Source: Embiotoca jacksoni (Eukaryota; Chordata; Actinopteri; Embiotocidae). Taken from it: a stretch of DNA of 64,000 bases. The stretch covers positions 181,989 to 245,988 of the forward strand of contig JAKOON010000001.1 in the NCBI GenBank assembly GCA_022577435.1, in the 5' to 3' direction. A program made the position numbers and the translations under genes. Positions 44,081-56,400 of this stretch are shown here, in pieces. Within the stretch, counting starts at the first letter, position 1. The number at the start of each line of letters is the position of its first letter. Under the pieces are notes generated by a model. The model saw only the letters and a list, made by a program, of their open reading frames with translations. It ran no database searches and was not told the DNA's origin.

Positions 44081-44945
44081 TCTCCTCTTCCAACTATGTG
44101 TGTGTGTGCGCGGCACTCTACTTGTAACAGACAAGTAAAGCAACACAGATGAAATTTTGAAAGGAAAAAAAAAAGCTATTAACGACGGGTCCATTATCTC
44201 CTTTAAAAAAAGAAATCCTTTTTTTTTTTTTTTTTGTTCAACATAAACCAAAACATTTCCTCAAACAATCAGACCATTTTTAATGAACGTTGTAAAAAAA
44301 AAAAAAAAAGTAACTGTGGAGTCTGTAGGGCGACTGTTTAAACTGCGGTTAGTACAGGAAATTACTGATTGAGGTTAAAGGACTCTCGTCTGCGTCGGTC
44401 TCGGCGCAGCCATGAAAGACTCTAAATTACAAACTACAGTCACGGAAATGGACAAAACAACGACCCAAATTTCTGCTTAGTCCTCGTTTCTCTCTTTCTG
44501 TCTCCCACGATCACACAAACACCCTCTTTCATGTGGGCAAAGATCATTCTGGATGAAATCCAAACAGAGGTACCTAAATTGGTTTCTCTAATTGTAGACA
44601 TTCAAAAAAAAACAACCAAAAAAACAACTTTGTTTTTAATTATTTCCTCTATGTTTGCCTTTACTGAACTACTGATTTGACGAGAGGCAAAGAGGAAAAT
44701 GGGGGTTAAAAAAAACAATCTAAAATTGCCTTAAAACACACAATGACAGTTGAATCCTAAAAATAAGAGGTGTGTCATCCTGACTAATGACAGATGGAAC
44801 ATCATATGTCAAAATGATGAGTTAAATCAGAATGGACTGTTCAGAGTCCAGTTTATCTGACTATGAATGACAATAAATTTACAGAAACAGCCCAGTCACC
44901 TGGAAACCAATCACAACAAAGTATAAGGTTCACTTATGAAACATG
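44081..44945. other. Non-coding, nothing recognised
   Basis: T and A tracts (about 44220-44235, 44294-44309) and AT-rich unique sequence. Confidence 0.55.
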
Positions 44946-44970
44946 ATATATGTATATATCTATATATATC

Positions 44971-45031
<61 letters not shown>
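44946..45031. repeat. Compound (TA)n(GA)20 microsatellite
   Basis: Imperfect TA array to 44990 passing directly into a pure GA array to 45031. Confidence 0.97.
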
Positions 45032-45032
<1 letters not shown>

Positions 45033-45838
45033 CAGGAGTCAACCCCTTTCTTCCATTAGCTTCAAAGTTGTTTCAGTTCTTTAAAACAAGTTGTTCAGCT
45101 TTATAAAGAGTCCTTTGGTTCATTTAGGAAACAGAAGACCAGACGAAGACAAGTTCTCGTTGAAGATAAAACTTTTCCTAAAATGAATTAAATCCAAAGC
45201 TTCTAACTGATTCTGTAAAAAGTGCGAGCGCATATTTTACTTGCTAATGAATAAAGCTGTGTGATAATCAATCTCTCCATCATGTAAATCGGGTACTGTA
45301 TCTGACACTGAGTGTGTCTATCGAGTTGATTATCTCGATTTTTTTTTTTATTTTATGCACAAGACACTTCGATTCTCCCGATTCGCTCGTCCTCGAATGC
45401 GGAGGTGCTCTCGGAGTACGAGACTGGAGTTCATTTCGCAGGTGGAACATTACATCGAGGGGAACATCCGCTGTGTCTTCTTCAATTTTTCTACCTCCGC
45501 TGAAACTCCAGTCAGGTGTCTGAGAGGGCGACCGCCAGACGGCTCGGCGAAAGGGAGCGACGGCAGCGTGGACACTCACGAGAAAGAAAAAACAAAAGAA
45601 AAAAAATCAAATGCCATCAAAATGAAAGCAGAGCAGCCTTTTGAAGCAGAGAAGATCAATCAGAGGTTTCACTGCTGGATGAGTAATACTCTTTATAACA
45701 AGGCAATAACTAGATTGTCTCTTCTGCCGTTAAAGAAGGCATAAAACAGCTTGAAGTTAAAGGTCCATGGACTATGATGGCGCCTGGATCTGGCTATTTT
45801 CTGGATTTGTTATCATTGTAATACAAAAGAAAAGTATC
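45032..45838. other. Non-coding, nothing recognised
   Basis: Unique sequence. The frame at 45355-45744 (+) starts on a non-ATG codon and has no recognisable domain. Confidence 0.5.
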
Positions 45839-46337
45839 TACAATCCCCGTTTCTAAAAAAAAGTTGCTGTGTAAACTAAATAAAAACAGAACGCGATGAT
45901 TATCAAATCGTATAAACCCATTTCTTTTAATTGCAAATAGACCAAAGAACACAATTCGACCAGTGTTTTGCATCACTTCTTGTTTTAACAACACTCTGTA
46001 AATGACCGGAAAGTGACGAGACCAGTTCCTGGAGTTTTGAAAGTGAAATGTTGTCCCTGTTTCAGCCGTCTCTTTTGTCGTATTTTTCATTTCAAGGTGG
46101 GAAAACTGTATTTAAATGGCTGACGGGACACTTTTCCAGCCATTTGTCGCCGTCCTGTCCTTTTTGAGACGCATATATTTTTCATAAAACAATCAAATTT
46201 CTCCGTTTCAACATTTGATATGTTGTCTTTGATCTATTTTTCAATTAAACATGGGTTAATGTGATTTGCAAATCATTGCATTTTGTTTTTATTTACGTTT
46301 CACAGTGTCCCAACCTTTTAGAAAACAGGTGGATTTA
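45839..46337. mobile_element. Tc1/mariner-type non-autonomous element, long inverted ends
   Basis: The left end runs TACAATCCCCGTTTCTAAAA, then GTGTAAACTAAATAAAAACAG, then GATTATCAAATC. The reverse complement of the right end reads CCTGTTTTCTAAAA, ACTGTGAAACGTAAATAAAAACA and GATTTGCAAATC. The two ends align for about 110 bases. Inside, TTGCATCACTTCTTGTTTTAACAACACTCTGTAAA and TTTTGAAAGTGAAATGTTGTCCC match subterminal sequence I recall from a very common fish DNA transposon with a Tc1-like transposase. That transposase is absent here, so this is an internally deleted, immobile copy. The flanking bases are TA-rich, consistent with TA target duplication. Confidence 0.85.
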
Positions 46338-47936
46338 AAAAAAAAAAAAAGGATTCGATTTCCGTCACGCTGCCTCGGTGAAGATACAGCCTGTGGTCTT
46401 GCAGTGCTTTTTTTCGGTTTCATAAATTCCACAATATCACCTGCCCCTGCTTTTGATTTATCTGACACAGTCCTGCTACTAGTTACACGAGCAGGTACCG
46501 CTGAGTGTTTCATCCGACCGCTGAGGGATCGCTCTCGGCCAGAGAAGCACATGTCGGCAGATTGACAATTTCAGCGGCTGCAGGTCGGACTGAACAGACG
46601 CCGCCGGCCTTTAACTACGATTCCCGCTTTCAGAGCGGTTAGTTGACTGTGGAACTGGTAAAATATATGTTATCCTCTTTTGTTTATTAAAAAATGAGGA
46701 CTTTTATAAGGCAAACAGACGGTTAAAGCATTCAGGGCAAAGATCGCTGGTTTCCTGGTAGGGTTTTTAACTCAAACACAACCCCACAGATGAGCCGGTT
46801 TTGAGGGAGGAGAGACGAATGAAGACTCCATTATGAAATTAATCTTAAAAGTACTGTACCGTTGCCAAGAATTATTAAACCTTCGTGGCGAAGCTTCAAA
46901 CGGACACTTATTGTGCCGTTGTCATGTGACACAGTCGGCGAACAGAAAAGCGATGACGTACGCAGCGGGTTGCAGCCAATGTTTTTTCTCAACTGGTGTG
47001 ATTGATCCCTGAAGTTAATCTGAATGCATGAAAATGGTGTTAAAGAGGCTCCTACACGGTCTTGTTGACTCATCCCGTGTGTGTGGAAAGTAGAAGTGAT
47101 GCTAACCTAACACTGATTGATCAAACAGCATGTTTTCATTTGCAACGTTACAGAGAAAAAAAAAAGAAAAAAAAAAGGCCTTCAGATGGACGACTAACAT
47201 GTTCAGGAAAAAAAACAAAAACATAAATAAACCCTCTAAAATCTTTCAAAGCCGCAGAGAATCCGACTTACTGAAGCCCAACGAGCATCACAACGGCATG
47301 TGGAGAAATTCAAAGACCGTCTGGCCTGTTTTGGCCAAGTTACACACGCTCATCCATGATTGGACGGTTTGCTGTTCTGGGGGGGGGGGGGGGTTTAGTC
47401 GAGCTGCGATTATTCAGCAGTTTTAGTGGCGTTTATCTTCAAATAAAAACATTTTTAAAAAAGTATCTCGAAAACATTTCTGTTGATGCTGGAAATGAAA
47501 AAGACATCTGAGCGGATCAAACAATCGTCTCTGTTAAAGGAAAACCTGTGATCCGCGTGAGATGTATTGAAATGACTTTACTTATTAATAAGTAGCAGTA
47601 TGTTTATTCTAATGATCACTGTGAAGCTGTGTTGTTTTTTTTGTTTTTTTAGGTAGAAATAAACAGATTACATGAGCAGATACTCTAAATTAAAGCACTC
47701 GAATCGGGTCAGCGCCAAAATGAGCCCGTGAGCCAAAATGTCCACACGTTAAGAAGGCTTCTCATCTTTCTAATCTTTTGAGGACATTTGGTGCTCGCTG
47801 GATGGAATAATAACGGCGCACACAAACTCTCAGAGTACACATGAGGAGTCGCAAATGCGATTTTGGACGAAATTAAAGTGCGAGCGATGCCCGAGCATCT
47901 CGGTGCGCAGTGTGTGTTTCAGAGAATTAGATAGGC
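46338..47936. other. Non-coding, nothing recognised
   Basis: Unique sequence with A tracts near 47155-47177 and a 15-base G tract at 47379-47393. No gene. Confidence 0.55.
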
Positions 47937-47960
47937 AAAAAAAAAAAAAAAAAAAAAAAA
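47937..47960. repeat. A24 tract
   Basis: Uninterrupted run of A, followed by a purine-rich stretch with a G11 run near 48018-48028. Confidence 0.97.
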
Positions 47961-48203
47961 GGCTTTGAGAGAGGAGTAAAGAGAGCGTGGGGAGGGTGGG
48001 AGGGTGGGCGGGAGGAGGGGGGGGGGGTGGAGGCGAGAGCTTCATCTGTGCTGCGAAAAAAGATGGCAGAGAGAAAAGGAACAGCAGAAAAGGAAAAGGA
48101 GAGTGCGGAGGAAGAGGAGGAGGACGAAGGGCGTACTGGGACGTGAGTGAATGCCAACCGGACAGTTTTTTGTTATTGTACTCTACAACCGGAGGCTGCC
48201 AAA

Positions 48204-48266
48204 AACACACACACACACACACACACACAGTCTCGTACTCTGAGCATGTGTGTGTGTGTGTGTGTG
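48204..48266. repeat. (CA)13 facing (TG)10
   Basis: CA at 48204-48229 and TG at 48246-48266 are separated by 16 bases (TCTCGTACTCTGAGCA). The arrays are complementary and can form a long hairpin or cruciform. Confidence 0.95.
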
Positions 48267-48301
48267 AAGGAGAGAACGTGAAAGAGTGAGAAGTAGACGG
48301 G

Positions 48302-48357
48302 GAGGGATGAAGACGAGGAGGGATGAAGACGAGACGAGGAGGGATGAAGACGAGGAG
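48302..48357 (+). repeat. 16-21 bp purine-rich tandem repeat
   Basis: Three copies of GAGGGATGAAGACGAG; the second has an extra ACGAG. Confidence 0.9.
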
Positions 48358-48685
48358 GCCAGATTGCAGCTTTAAGCAGCGTCACTCGTTCTCCGTCTCG
48401 TTCTCCGTCTCGTTCTTTCTGCCTCCGTTTGTCTTTCTTCGTCTCACACAGTCACGTGCAGTTAAGACGGACAACCGGCGAATGTGGCGGTCGATGAACA
48501 GAGACAAAAAAAAAGGGCGGGGAAACTGTGACCTTCGGTGAGCGAGTATCACCGCACAACACAAATCCTGGTATAAATAAAACTCTCAGGGTTTTTCTTT
48601 GAAGCGGGAATAATCTCACTTCGCTTCACCGTCCGAGACCGAAGAAGGCGCATCAGGTGGGTTTTTTTCTTCTTCTCGACGTTGG

Positions 48686-48850
48686 TGGTTCCACTGGGAA
48701 CCTTTGAGACGCCTGCAGGGGAAAACACTCGCTGCAAACCAACCTGAACCGTGGCGCCATGGCAACGGGGTTCTCCAACAAGACAACAAGGGAGTTTTTC
48801 CCCACTTCTCCGAAAATTGGACGCAAATTTTGATGTGCGTTCTCTGTGCA
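48686..48850 (-). mobile_element. Foldback family B, partial second copy
   Basis: Reading + here matches the reverse complement of 19647-19810 of the foldback element. Shared blocks include GTGGCGCCATGGCAAC, GGTTCTCCAACA, TCCGAAAATTxGACxCAAA and TGTxxGTTCTCTG. The outer arm and the transposase scrap are absent, so only the left third of the family is represented. Confidence 0.62.
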
Positions 48851-50995
48851 ATACTTTCTCAGAAAGATTAATGCTTCACCCGAAATACAGAGCAGCATCC
48901 GCTCGGCTGCACCATGATTACAAAACCATTATGAAAAAAAAACTAAAAAAAACTCGGATCACGCTCACAAGTCAACATTCATACGAGACGATTCCAGCGC
49001 GCACACTTACACACCTGGGTTGATGTCGTCCGGCTGACGAGGAGGAGGCACGAGCTGTCCCACGCGAGCCAGAGAGGAGGACCCGGGGAGTGACGGACAT
49101 CTGGACAGAGGACGGGAGGGGGATGGGGGGGGGGGGGTGCAAATGGTGAGAAAGAGCAGGAGAGAAAATGAACATCTGGCTGGAACACAGCCCTGGAGGG
49201 CATCTCGGATTCAGCCATTTGTTACTTAAGCTCAGAGGCCTCCCGCGGTCCGTGTCGAGGCCACACGGCCCAACGAAGACGTTATTCTGCAAACAAGAAG
49301 GAAGCTGCCATCGGGGGAACCTCGCCTGGCCGACATCTACCGTCACGACCTCGAGAGAACTACAGCCACACGTCGGCGTTCACATTTGATTTATTTCTAT
49401 TAACGCCAAAATGGAGCCGAAGAAGGTCAGCTGACGTCATTTTTAATTTTTTAAAAATCCAAAGGGGAACATTAATACCTCAGTTAGAAACTGTACATGT
49501 ACACATTATATACAAGGAGGTTCCACCTTATGGTAGCCGTTGAAAAAAAGAGGCAGTCTCAGATTAATTCAGGAAATGCTTGACACACGTTTATGACGTA
49601 GGAACATAAGAGAAGGAAGTGAAAACCTCGAGAAAACCCAGTTCGTTTTCAGAGGTGCGTGTTCGGAAACTATTCAGGCAATTCAAAATCACAATTCAAC
49701 CAAAATCTGCCCGATTTTTTTTGTTTTTGTTGTTTTTGTTTCACCGGGATCAAAAGTCACCCAAAGGTCAGATACCTGAACCTTCAAACCCGGAAACAAC
49801 CGGATCGATGACAGGACGTTCACAGGCCTGTTGAGGTACGTGAGCGACGGGACCGACGGCCCGAAGAGAACATTACAATGAAAACGATCAGACACAAAAA
49901 TTCGCTTTTGCCGAACGGTTCAAGAGGGGCCGCGACTAAACGTGATTGATGGGACTGAAGCGTTTTAAACTTTGACCCGACCAGCGGCGTAAATCACCGA
50001 AGGATTTTTCTTTCTTTTTAACGAGTTTGCTGAAAGTCGTTCTCCCGTTAGAAAAAGCACGAGGACCCGAAATTCTCCGGCGGAACAGTTATTACTCAAA
50101 CATTAAGGGGAAAAAAAAAAAAGAAAGACCAGAGGCAAAGTACAATGTAGATGAAATGAATTTAATTTAATTAAACTGCGGCCCAGCGCAGCAAAGTGGA
50201 CTCAAGGGTGCTTTCTAAAAAAAATACAACTTCTGAGTTGGGAGAAAATCCCCGGGTTCGTTGCAGACAGACTCGTTCAGTTCAGTTTAAGTATTTCAGA
50301 CCAAATTAATTGAGAGCTCGCGTGGCGAAGATCCAGAGCAGACGAACGCTTCCAGCACTTCTTCATACATCACACCTCGTTTCTAAAACAGGAACACGGA
50401 TGTGACGTCAGCCCCGAAGACGTGTCAGCAAAAAAAGCCTTCGCTTGAAAACCTGCTGAAAACACTTATTTCCACGATTGAGGATAAATTAGATATAACT
50501 TTTCACCACGTGTAAAGTCAACGCAGGTTCTTTTACAACAACTGTAGCATGCTTCAATGTTGCGTCTAACAAAAGAAATATGCCAATTACAGTTTTTTAA
50601 CAACGTTTACTATCATAATATAATAATATAGGGGAGATTTTACTGCTTGCTGGGAGTCTACGGAGGCTCGAGGGGGAAGGAAAAGCCTTCCGCATCACAA
50701 AAGGAGACGCGTGCAGAGAAGCATCGCGGACACGACGGCAGCACGCTTAGGAAGCACGCTTGGTTACTCTGCACGCATCCGCATGAGGAAAGGTCAGCGA
50801 GAGACGGCGCATTTATCCTCCCGAAACAGAGTTAACTTCCACTTCGCCGCAGCGGTGGAACGGCCGCGTTGATGCCCAAAAAAAGATGGACTTCAGATCG
50901 AGTCTTTTCATCATTTCAACGGAGTATTTTGGGATTTACTCGGTGGGAGTAATGCTTCCCAGGCTGTCCAAATAAATAGTTGAAATTTAGTTTAC
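48851..50995. other. Non-coding, nothing recognised
   Basis: Mixed sequence with a G tract near 49127-49137 and short A tracts. No gene, though several overlapping frames exist. Confidence 0.52.
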
Positions 50996-51020
50996 AAAAA
51001 AAAAAAAAAAAAAAAAAAAA
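50996..51020. repeat. A25 tract
   Basis: Uninterrupted run of A ending 10 bases before the 53-bp minisatellite. Confidence 0.97.
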
Positions 51021-51030
51021 GGCTGATTAT

Positions 51031-51835
51031 TCTGCATGAGAGGCGTTTGTGGAAGAACGGTTCATTTGAGCGACGACGAGTAGTCTGCATGTGAGGCGCT
51101 TAAGGGTCATCTGTAAATTGTAACGTCTACCAATAGTCTGCATGTGACGCATTTAGGGGACACGTGTACATTGAAGTGTCCACCGATTGTCTGCATGTGA
51201 GGCGTTTATTGAACATTTGTAAATTGTAGCGTCTACTCATAACCTGCATGTGAGGCATTTATGGAACATTCGTAAATTGTAGCATCCACTCAGCCTGCAT
51301 AAGGGGCGTTTAGGGGACATCTGTATATTGTACCTTCTACTTATGGCCTGCATAAGAGGCATTAAGGGAACATGTGTTTAATGTAGCTTCTACTCATAGC
51401 CTGCATAAGAGGCGTTCAGGGAACATCTGTGTATTGCAACATCTATGAATAGTCTGCATGTGAGGCGTTTACGGGATGTCTGTAAATTGTACCTTCTACT
51501 CATAGCCTGCATAAGAGGCGTTCAGGGAACATCCGTGTATTGCAACGTCTACAAATATTCTGCATGTGAGGCGTTTACGGGACGTCTGTAAATTGTACCT
51601 TCTACTCATAGCCTGCATAAGAGGCATTCAGGGAACATGTGTATTGTAACGTCAACTAATAGTCTGCATGTGACATCTGTGAATTGGTTCAGCATGAGTC
51701 TCATATCCACGGCTGCTGAATAGATCAATCAATCAACAGATTATTAATTGGGGACATATGTACATTGAAGTGTCTAACAATAGTCGGCACGTGAGGCGTT
51801 CATGGAACGTCTGTATATTGTTTAGGAGACATCTG
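51031..51835 (+). repeat. 53-bp minisatellite
   Basis: Twelve head-to-tail units start at 51031, 51084, 51137, 51190, 51243, 51294, 51347, 51400, 51453, 51506, 51559 and 51612. Ten are exactly 53 bases; units 5 and 12 are 51. From 51663 the array decays, with recognisable pieces to about 51835. Unit type a starts TCTGCATGTGAGGCGTTT, type b CCTGCATAAGAGGCGTTC. Units 8-12 alternate b-a-b-a-b, giving a 106-base higher-order period. There are no spacers between units. Confidence 0.96.
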
Positions 51836-52509
51836 TACTCACATCTTAACACGAGGAATTAGTGCATTTCATACAACAAAACCCATTAAGTAAAGACACT
51901 GAAAATCCGTTGATTTGCAAGTTTGACGAGTGTTTTTGTGTGAACTCGACAATTCATAGATGTCTAAAAAAATTATAAAAAAATGTTTGTTTCAAACAAG
52001 TAAAAAAAAAATTGTCCAGCAAAGTCCTGTCAGTTCATTCCCATCCCAACGTCTCTCCGACTCCCCTTCTCGGCTTTGCATCAGCGCTCAGCCACGCGGC
52101 GCCGCCCGTCCCATCAAAGCGGCATCACACTCAGCTGCACATTACCGTCCTGTTGGACCTGTTCGCTCGAGTCGACGCAGGAACTTTGAAGGCTTCCTTC
52201 TGAAGTTAATGGCCCAGTTAAAGAAGCGACGCCGCGGCCGTTTTTAGAAGCCGTCCGGAAGGAGAAAAAAGAAAAACCTGACGCTGACAGGAGCTTCGTT
52301 TTACCTCATTTCATCTCATTTAGAAAAACTCATGTCCTCATTATGTCAGCGCGGCCGATGGAGCTGTAAATAAAAAAAAAAGGTGGAAGAACAGACAACA
52401 AGAGACTTTCGTGTTCTGTGGCTCTCTACGATATAACAAAGGCTTCAATCAAGGAATACGAGCACTAATTTGCCGGGACCTGTCGAGCTGGCGCAATCGC
52501 TCGCACGCT
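51836..52509. other. Non-coding, nothing recognised
   Basis: Unique sequence with short A tracts; frames at 51960-52247 are not recognisable. Confidence 0.55.
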
Positions 52510-52550
52510 CTATATATCTATATCTATATCTGTATATGTGTATATATATA

Positions 52551-52615
<65 letters not shown>

Positions 52616-52703
52616 ATATGTAGATATATATATACACATACACACACATATATAGATATAGATATATATATCTATATATATAGATATAGATATATATATA
52701 TAA
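52510..52703. repeat. Complex (TA)n array
   Basis: About 194 bases of TA with embedded TG, CA and GATATA variants. The 52610-52703 part is rich in TAGATATA/TATATCTA words and is strongly self-complementary. Confidence 0.97.
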
Positions 52704-52839
52704 AGTGTTCCGATGTTCCGGCGCCTCGTTCCCGTGCCACGGCTTCTTTTTTTCCCTTGTTTTAAATCTCCCCGTGTGTTAGCACGCGTGTCTTTTCGAA
52801 CCCATTCTGATTTCCAGTGTTTTCATTGCCTCGCTAAGC

Positions 52840-53330
52840 TCCAGCAGATGTTTCTCTGCTTTTCTAAAGACCTTCTCGGCAGCCTGGGCGGAATATCAGA
52901 ATACCTCCTTCCTAATCCACTTTACCCACTAATCCCTGCTCCGTAGACCTATTGGCTTGCTTTTTATACAACACTAGTTCTTTCCCTCTCTGTCTCCGTC
53001 TCCGTCTCTCTCCCTCTCTCTCTCGCCACCATTCACCAGGGGGTCTTAGCGAGATCACTATCGAGGAAACCGGCAGAATTAGTTTTGCCTCAAACGGACC
53101 AGAGGAGGGGATCTTTGCCGCCGCTTGATTTACTGATATTCAGAGGGAAGCGGAATTGATCGGAAGCTGTGGGTCCCCCTCGGCCGCTGTCTGTCTGTCT
53201 GGGGACGGGGGGACGGGGGCTTTGCGGGTGTGAGTTAAGGTTTCCCATTCGGCTGTTGGCCCCGCCAGAGCGATGGGGACTGGATTTAGCAGCCTGACAA
53301 AAGCTTGAGAGGGATGTGATATGTCATCTG
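52840..53330. promoter_or_regulatory. Candidate regulatory region
   Basis: Unique sequence with CTTCCTAATCCACTTTACCCACTAATCCC (two CTAATCC, bicoid/OTX-type TAATCC cores, 18 bases apart), then a CT-rich spacer, then CAGAATTAGTTTTGCC and TTGATTTACTGATATTC. Confidence 0.35.
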
Positions 53331-53760
53331 CTGCTGTGGGATACAAGAGGGATATTCACAGACACGGAGTTTAAAAAAAAAAATACAAAAAAAATACTAA
53401 GAACAGCCAGCGCTGGAGACACGGCGCAGGCTGCCCACATCCCACAACCCTGAATGAATGACTGGAGGGTGAGATTTGATTCAGGCGACTGGCAGCGGGA
53501 CATCAGCAAAGTGGGGAGGGGAAGGAGGGCTGGAGGGGGGTAAGAGAGGGGGGGGGGGGCAGAATTAAGCTAACTGGTGCATTTTCAATCCTCGTGTTCC
53601 CAGACTACTCGAGGGGGTCCTGGAAATCTGAGAAAGGACGGGGGCCGGTTCAGTCACCAGAGGGTTGCAAATAGGCAATTTTCTAATATGTCCGGTCAAG
53701 TGTCCTAAACATGCCGCAGCCGGAGGAGCAGCTGGCTGGACTCCACCCACCGATATGAAC
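53331..53760. other. Non-coding, G-rich runs
   Basis: G12 at 53548-53559; otherwise mixed sequence. Confidence 0.52.
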
Positions 53761-53766
53761 CCACCA

Positions 53767-53791
53767 CCCCCCCCCCCCCCCCCAAAAAAAA
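53767..53791. repeat. C17A8 tract
   Basis: C run of 17 bases directly followed by eight A. Confidence 0.93.
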
Positions 53792-56400
53792 TAGACTAAA
53801 TCGAGGATTATGCATTTAAAAGGATTTTCCTCTTGCATCCAGTCATAAGCAATATCGATGATCAAAGACAGAAACCATTTGCAACAATTTCGAATGTCAT
53901 AAAAACTAGAAAAATGAAAAAAGGTTGACTCTGTGGTCTGGAGCAGCCCTCACTGTGGGTGCATGTTTTGTTTTTTTTGGCAGCGTGCAGCGGTTTAAAT
54001 TTCATTTTATTTTTGTACATTTCTCTCGTCGTGGCGCCTCACAGTGAAGTATTTACCCATGGAGCCGTGCGTCGGAGGAGCGCCGTGGTCACTTCGAGCC
54101 GAGCTGAGAAAACGTTGCGCATCACGGGTCCTGGCTGAGTCACATTAGTCACGGATCGCTTTGCAAATAATCTTTTACAGGTTGTTTGTCATTATTTTAA
54201 CGTCTACACGGCCAAACACATCTTTTATTTCTGCCCGTGCGATGTAACCGGCTCCCGAGAGACTGATTTAAAATCAGGGGGTGTCCAACCAGTAGACGCC
54301 GGGTAGATTGCGATCCAAAAGGTTGGAGAACCTTCCTCTATAGACAGTCAAATTAAAACTTGATTTCACTTAACACTTTTCTTATCTCGTGTTGGATCTT
54401 CGTTGCATTGGGGAGGATATCGAGCCATTTAGAGTAAAAAGTCCAATAAAGCCACGTTGTGCTGTTCAATACCGAGCGCTCATTCCAGCAAAGCTACAAG
54501 ATCGAAGATAACCTTTGGTTGGCCTCGGGGTGCGTCACTCAGTAAAGGAATCAGCCAATCAGAAGAGAGGGCCGTCAATATTAAAGCACCATAAAGGTAC
54601 GGGCACAAAATACAAATACGGGGGCTTTAAAGTCAAAGCTCTATTTCCATCCTTTTTCTTCTTTTTTTTTCCAGTTTTATTGGCACTTGAGCCGTCGTTG
54701 CAGATCTCCCAGCTTGGAGGAACTTTAGTCGAGCACGTGAACCTGAAAGGAGGTCTTTAGATTTGTTCGTCTGTTGCTGATTGCCCGAAAATAGCTGCAG
54801 TTGACAATCACGTGTGGCACGGTAACATGTGGCCTAGCAACAGCAATGCAATGCAAAAAAAAAAAAAACTGCCTCCATGTGATGTGGATCAGAAACACAG
54901 GCATATTTTTCTGCCCGGTTACTCGGGTGGATATTTGTGCTCAAACTGTTTCTGAAATGGATTTTTTTTTTTTCATCAGAATTGAGAAACAGAAAAAAAA
55001 CCTGCAGAATCATCTGCCGGCAGCCGGTCGGACTGTCTCTATCTTGACCTGCTCAGATTTGAGCGACGGCTTCGACGAGACGTCCGTTTTCGACTGAATG
55101 AAAAAAAAAAAAAAAAATCAGACAGATTGAGATATCAAAACAAACACTGAGCGGTTGGAACTTAAAGGTTTTAAATGCCAGCGTGTTTCTGCATCTCAGA
55201 CTAATCTGCAGCTTTTCTGTTGGTACCATGCTATTTTCTCACTTTGTCTCTTAGCAACGGGCACTTTGTCAGCCGTGTCAGAGCTCTCTGTCTGAGGTGT
55301 TACGACAAGGTGTGGGCAGTCGACGTGTCTTCGGCTGAGCAAGTTTGATCTCGGAGGTTTTAATCCTCATTAAAGATTAAAAAAAAACATTTAAAAAAAA
55401 AAAACCAGGCAAAGCGATGCTGTTTTTTTTTGTGTGGTTTTTTTCGACTTCGCCGCAGACCCGACACGCGGTCGGCTTCCAGCTCGAGATGTTTGTGAGT
55501 CACAAAAGTCCAAGTTCAGTTGCTCAGTCTGAGTCAATTCTCCAATCGCGGTTCAAACCCGCCATCGGTTCATTTATTTCTAGAAGATGAATTACAGTTT
55601 CTTCCTGCTGAGGGATTCATGAAGAACACAGTAAGAGCTGAACTCTCCATCTACGACCTCAGTAATAACAAACTATTTCTTCTTTTTGCTGTTTTTAAGG
55701 TTTTAGTAAATCTCTGTCCAAAAGAAAAACCACCAGCCACTGCATCTACTCTTTTTGGAAAAAAAAAAAAATCATGTAAGCAGGAAACAACATCAAAGTT
55801 TACTTCCAAATATGCTGCTTCTCCCATCGGGGAGAAGTGAAATACAGTTCACCTGTTGGAGACGCCGCTCTACGTCGAGAGAAAATGAAAATGTAGAGGT
55901 GCATTCGGATTCATGAAAGCCTCAAAAGAAACTGCTTTACAGCTCACTTTTGTCAATCAGGAAACTGTGATCAATATACATTTGTCAAGCCTGTGACACA
56001 ATAAAGCTGAAAGCTATTCTTGGATAGCCTAAAATAAGTCCTTGAAATCTGTCCCTCCCTGCAACATCCCAGAAATGTCACACTTACTGAAACACTGTGC
56101 TCTCAAACAGGAAGCAGTTCCCGGGAGGATTTCACTTTAACAACAAGAGGAAACGAGATAAAAGAAGCCACGTTTGAGTTTGCGGACTTAAAAATTAATA
56201 AAGGAGAAATCTGATGACTTTTTTTTTTCTCCCCATGTGGATTCTTACTTCGAGCAAACCACTGGAAGAGCACCTTTTTCTTTTCTTTTTTCACATTTCA
56301 GGCCTTTGTAAGACATTTGAAGTTCACTAAAAAAAAATTCATTTGACAGTTGGACCGAGGGAGAACTGGTGTGAGGGGGAGAGAGACGGACATCTGACAG
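53792..56400. other. Non-coding, nothing recognised
   Basis: Unique sequence with A tracts at 54855-54868 and 55101-55117 and several shorter ones. Frames at 54801-55097 and 55520-55840 cross these tracts and have no recognisable domain. Confidence 0.52.

Noticed and set aside
47830..48289. 132-codon minus-strand frame and overlapping frames
   Set aside because: Dominated by GA/CT-rich, A24 and CA tracts.
51031..51662. Regular repeat array resembling a CRISPR
   Set aside because: Units abut head to tail with no unique spacers, are 53 bases long and diverged; it is a minisatellite in a eukaryotic context.
53767..53791. C17A8 as a possible mitochondrial or telomeric insert
   Set aside because: No flanking mitochondrial or TTAGGG-type sequence; a simple homopolymer junction.
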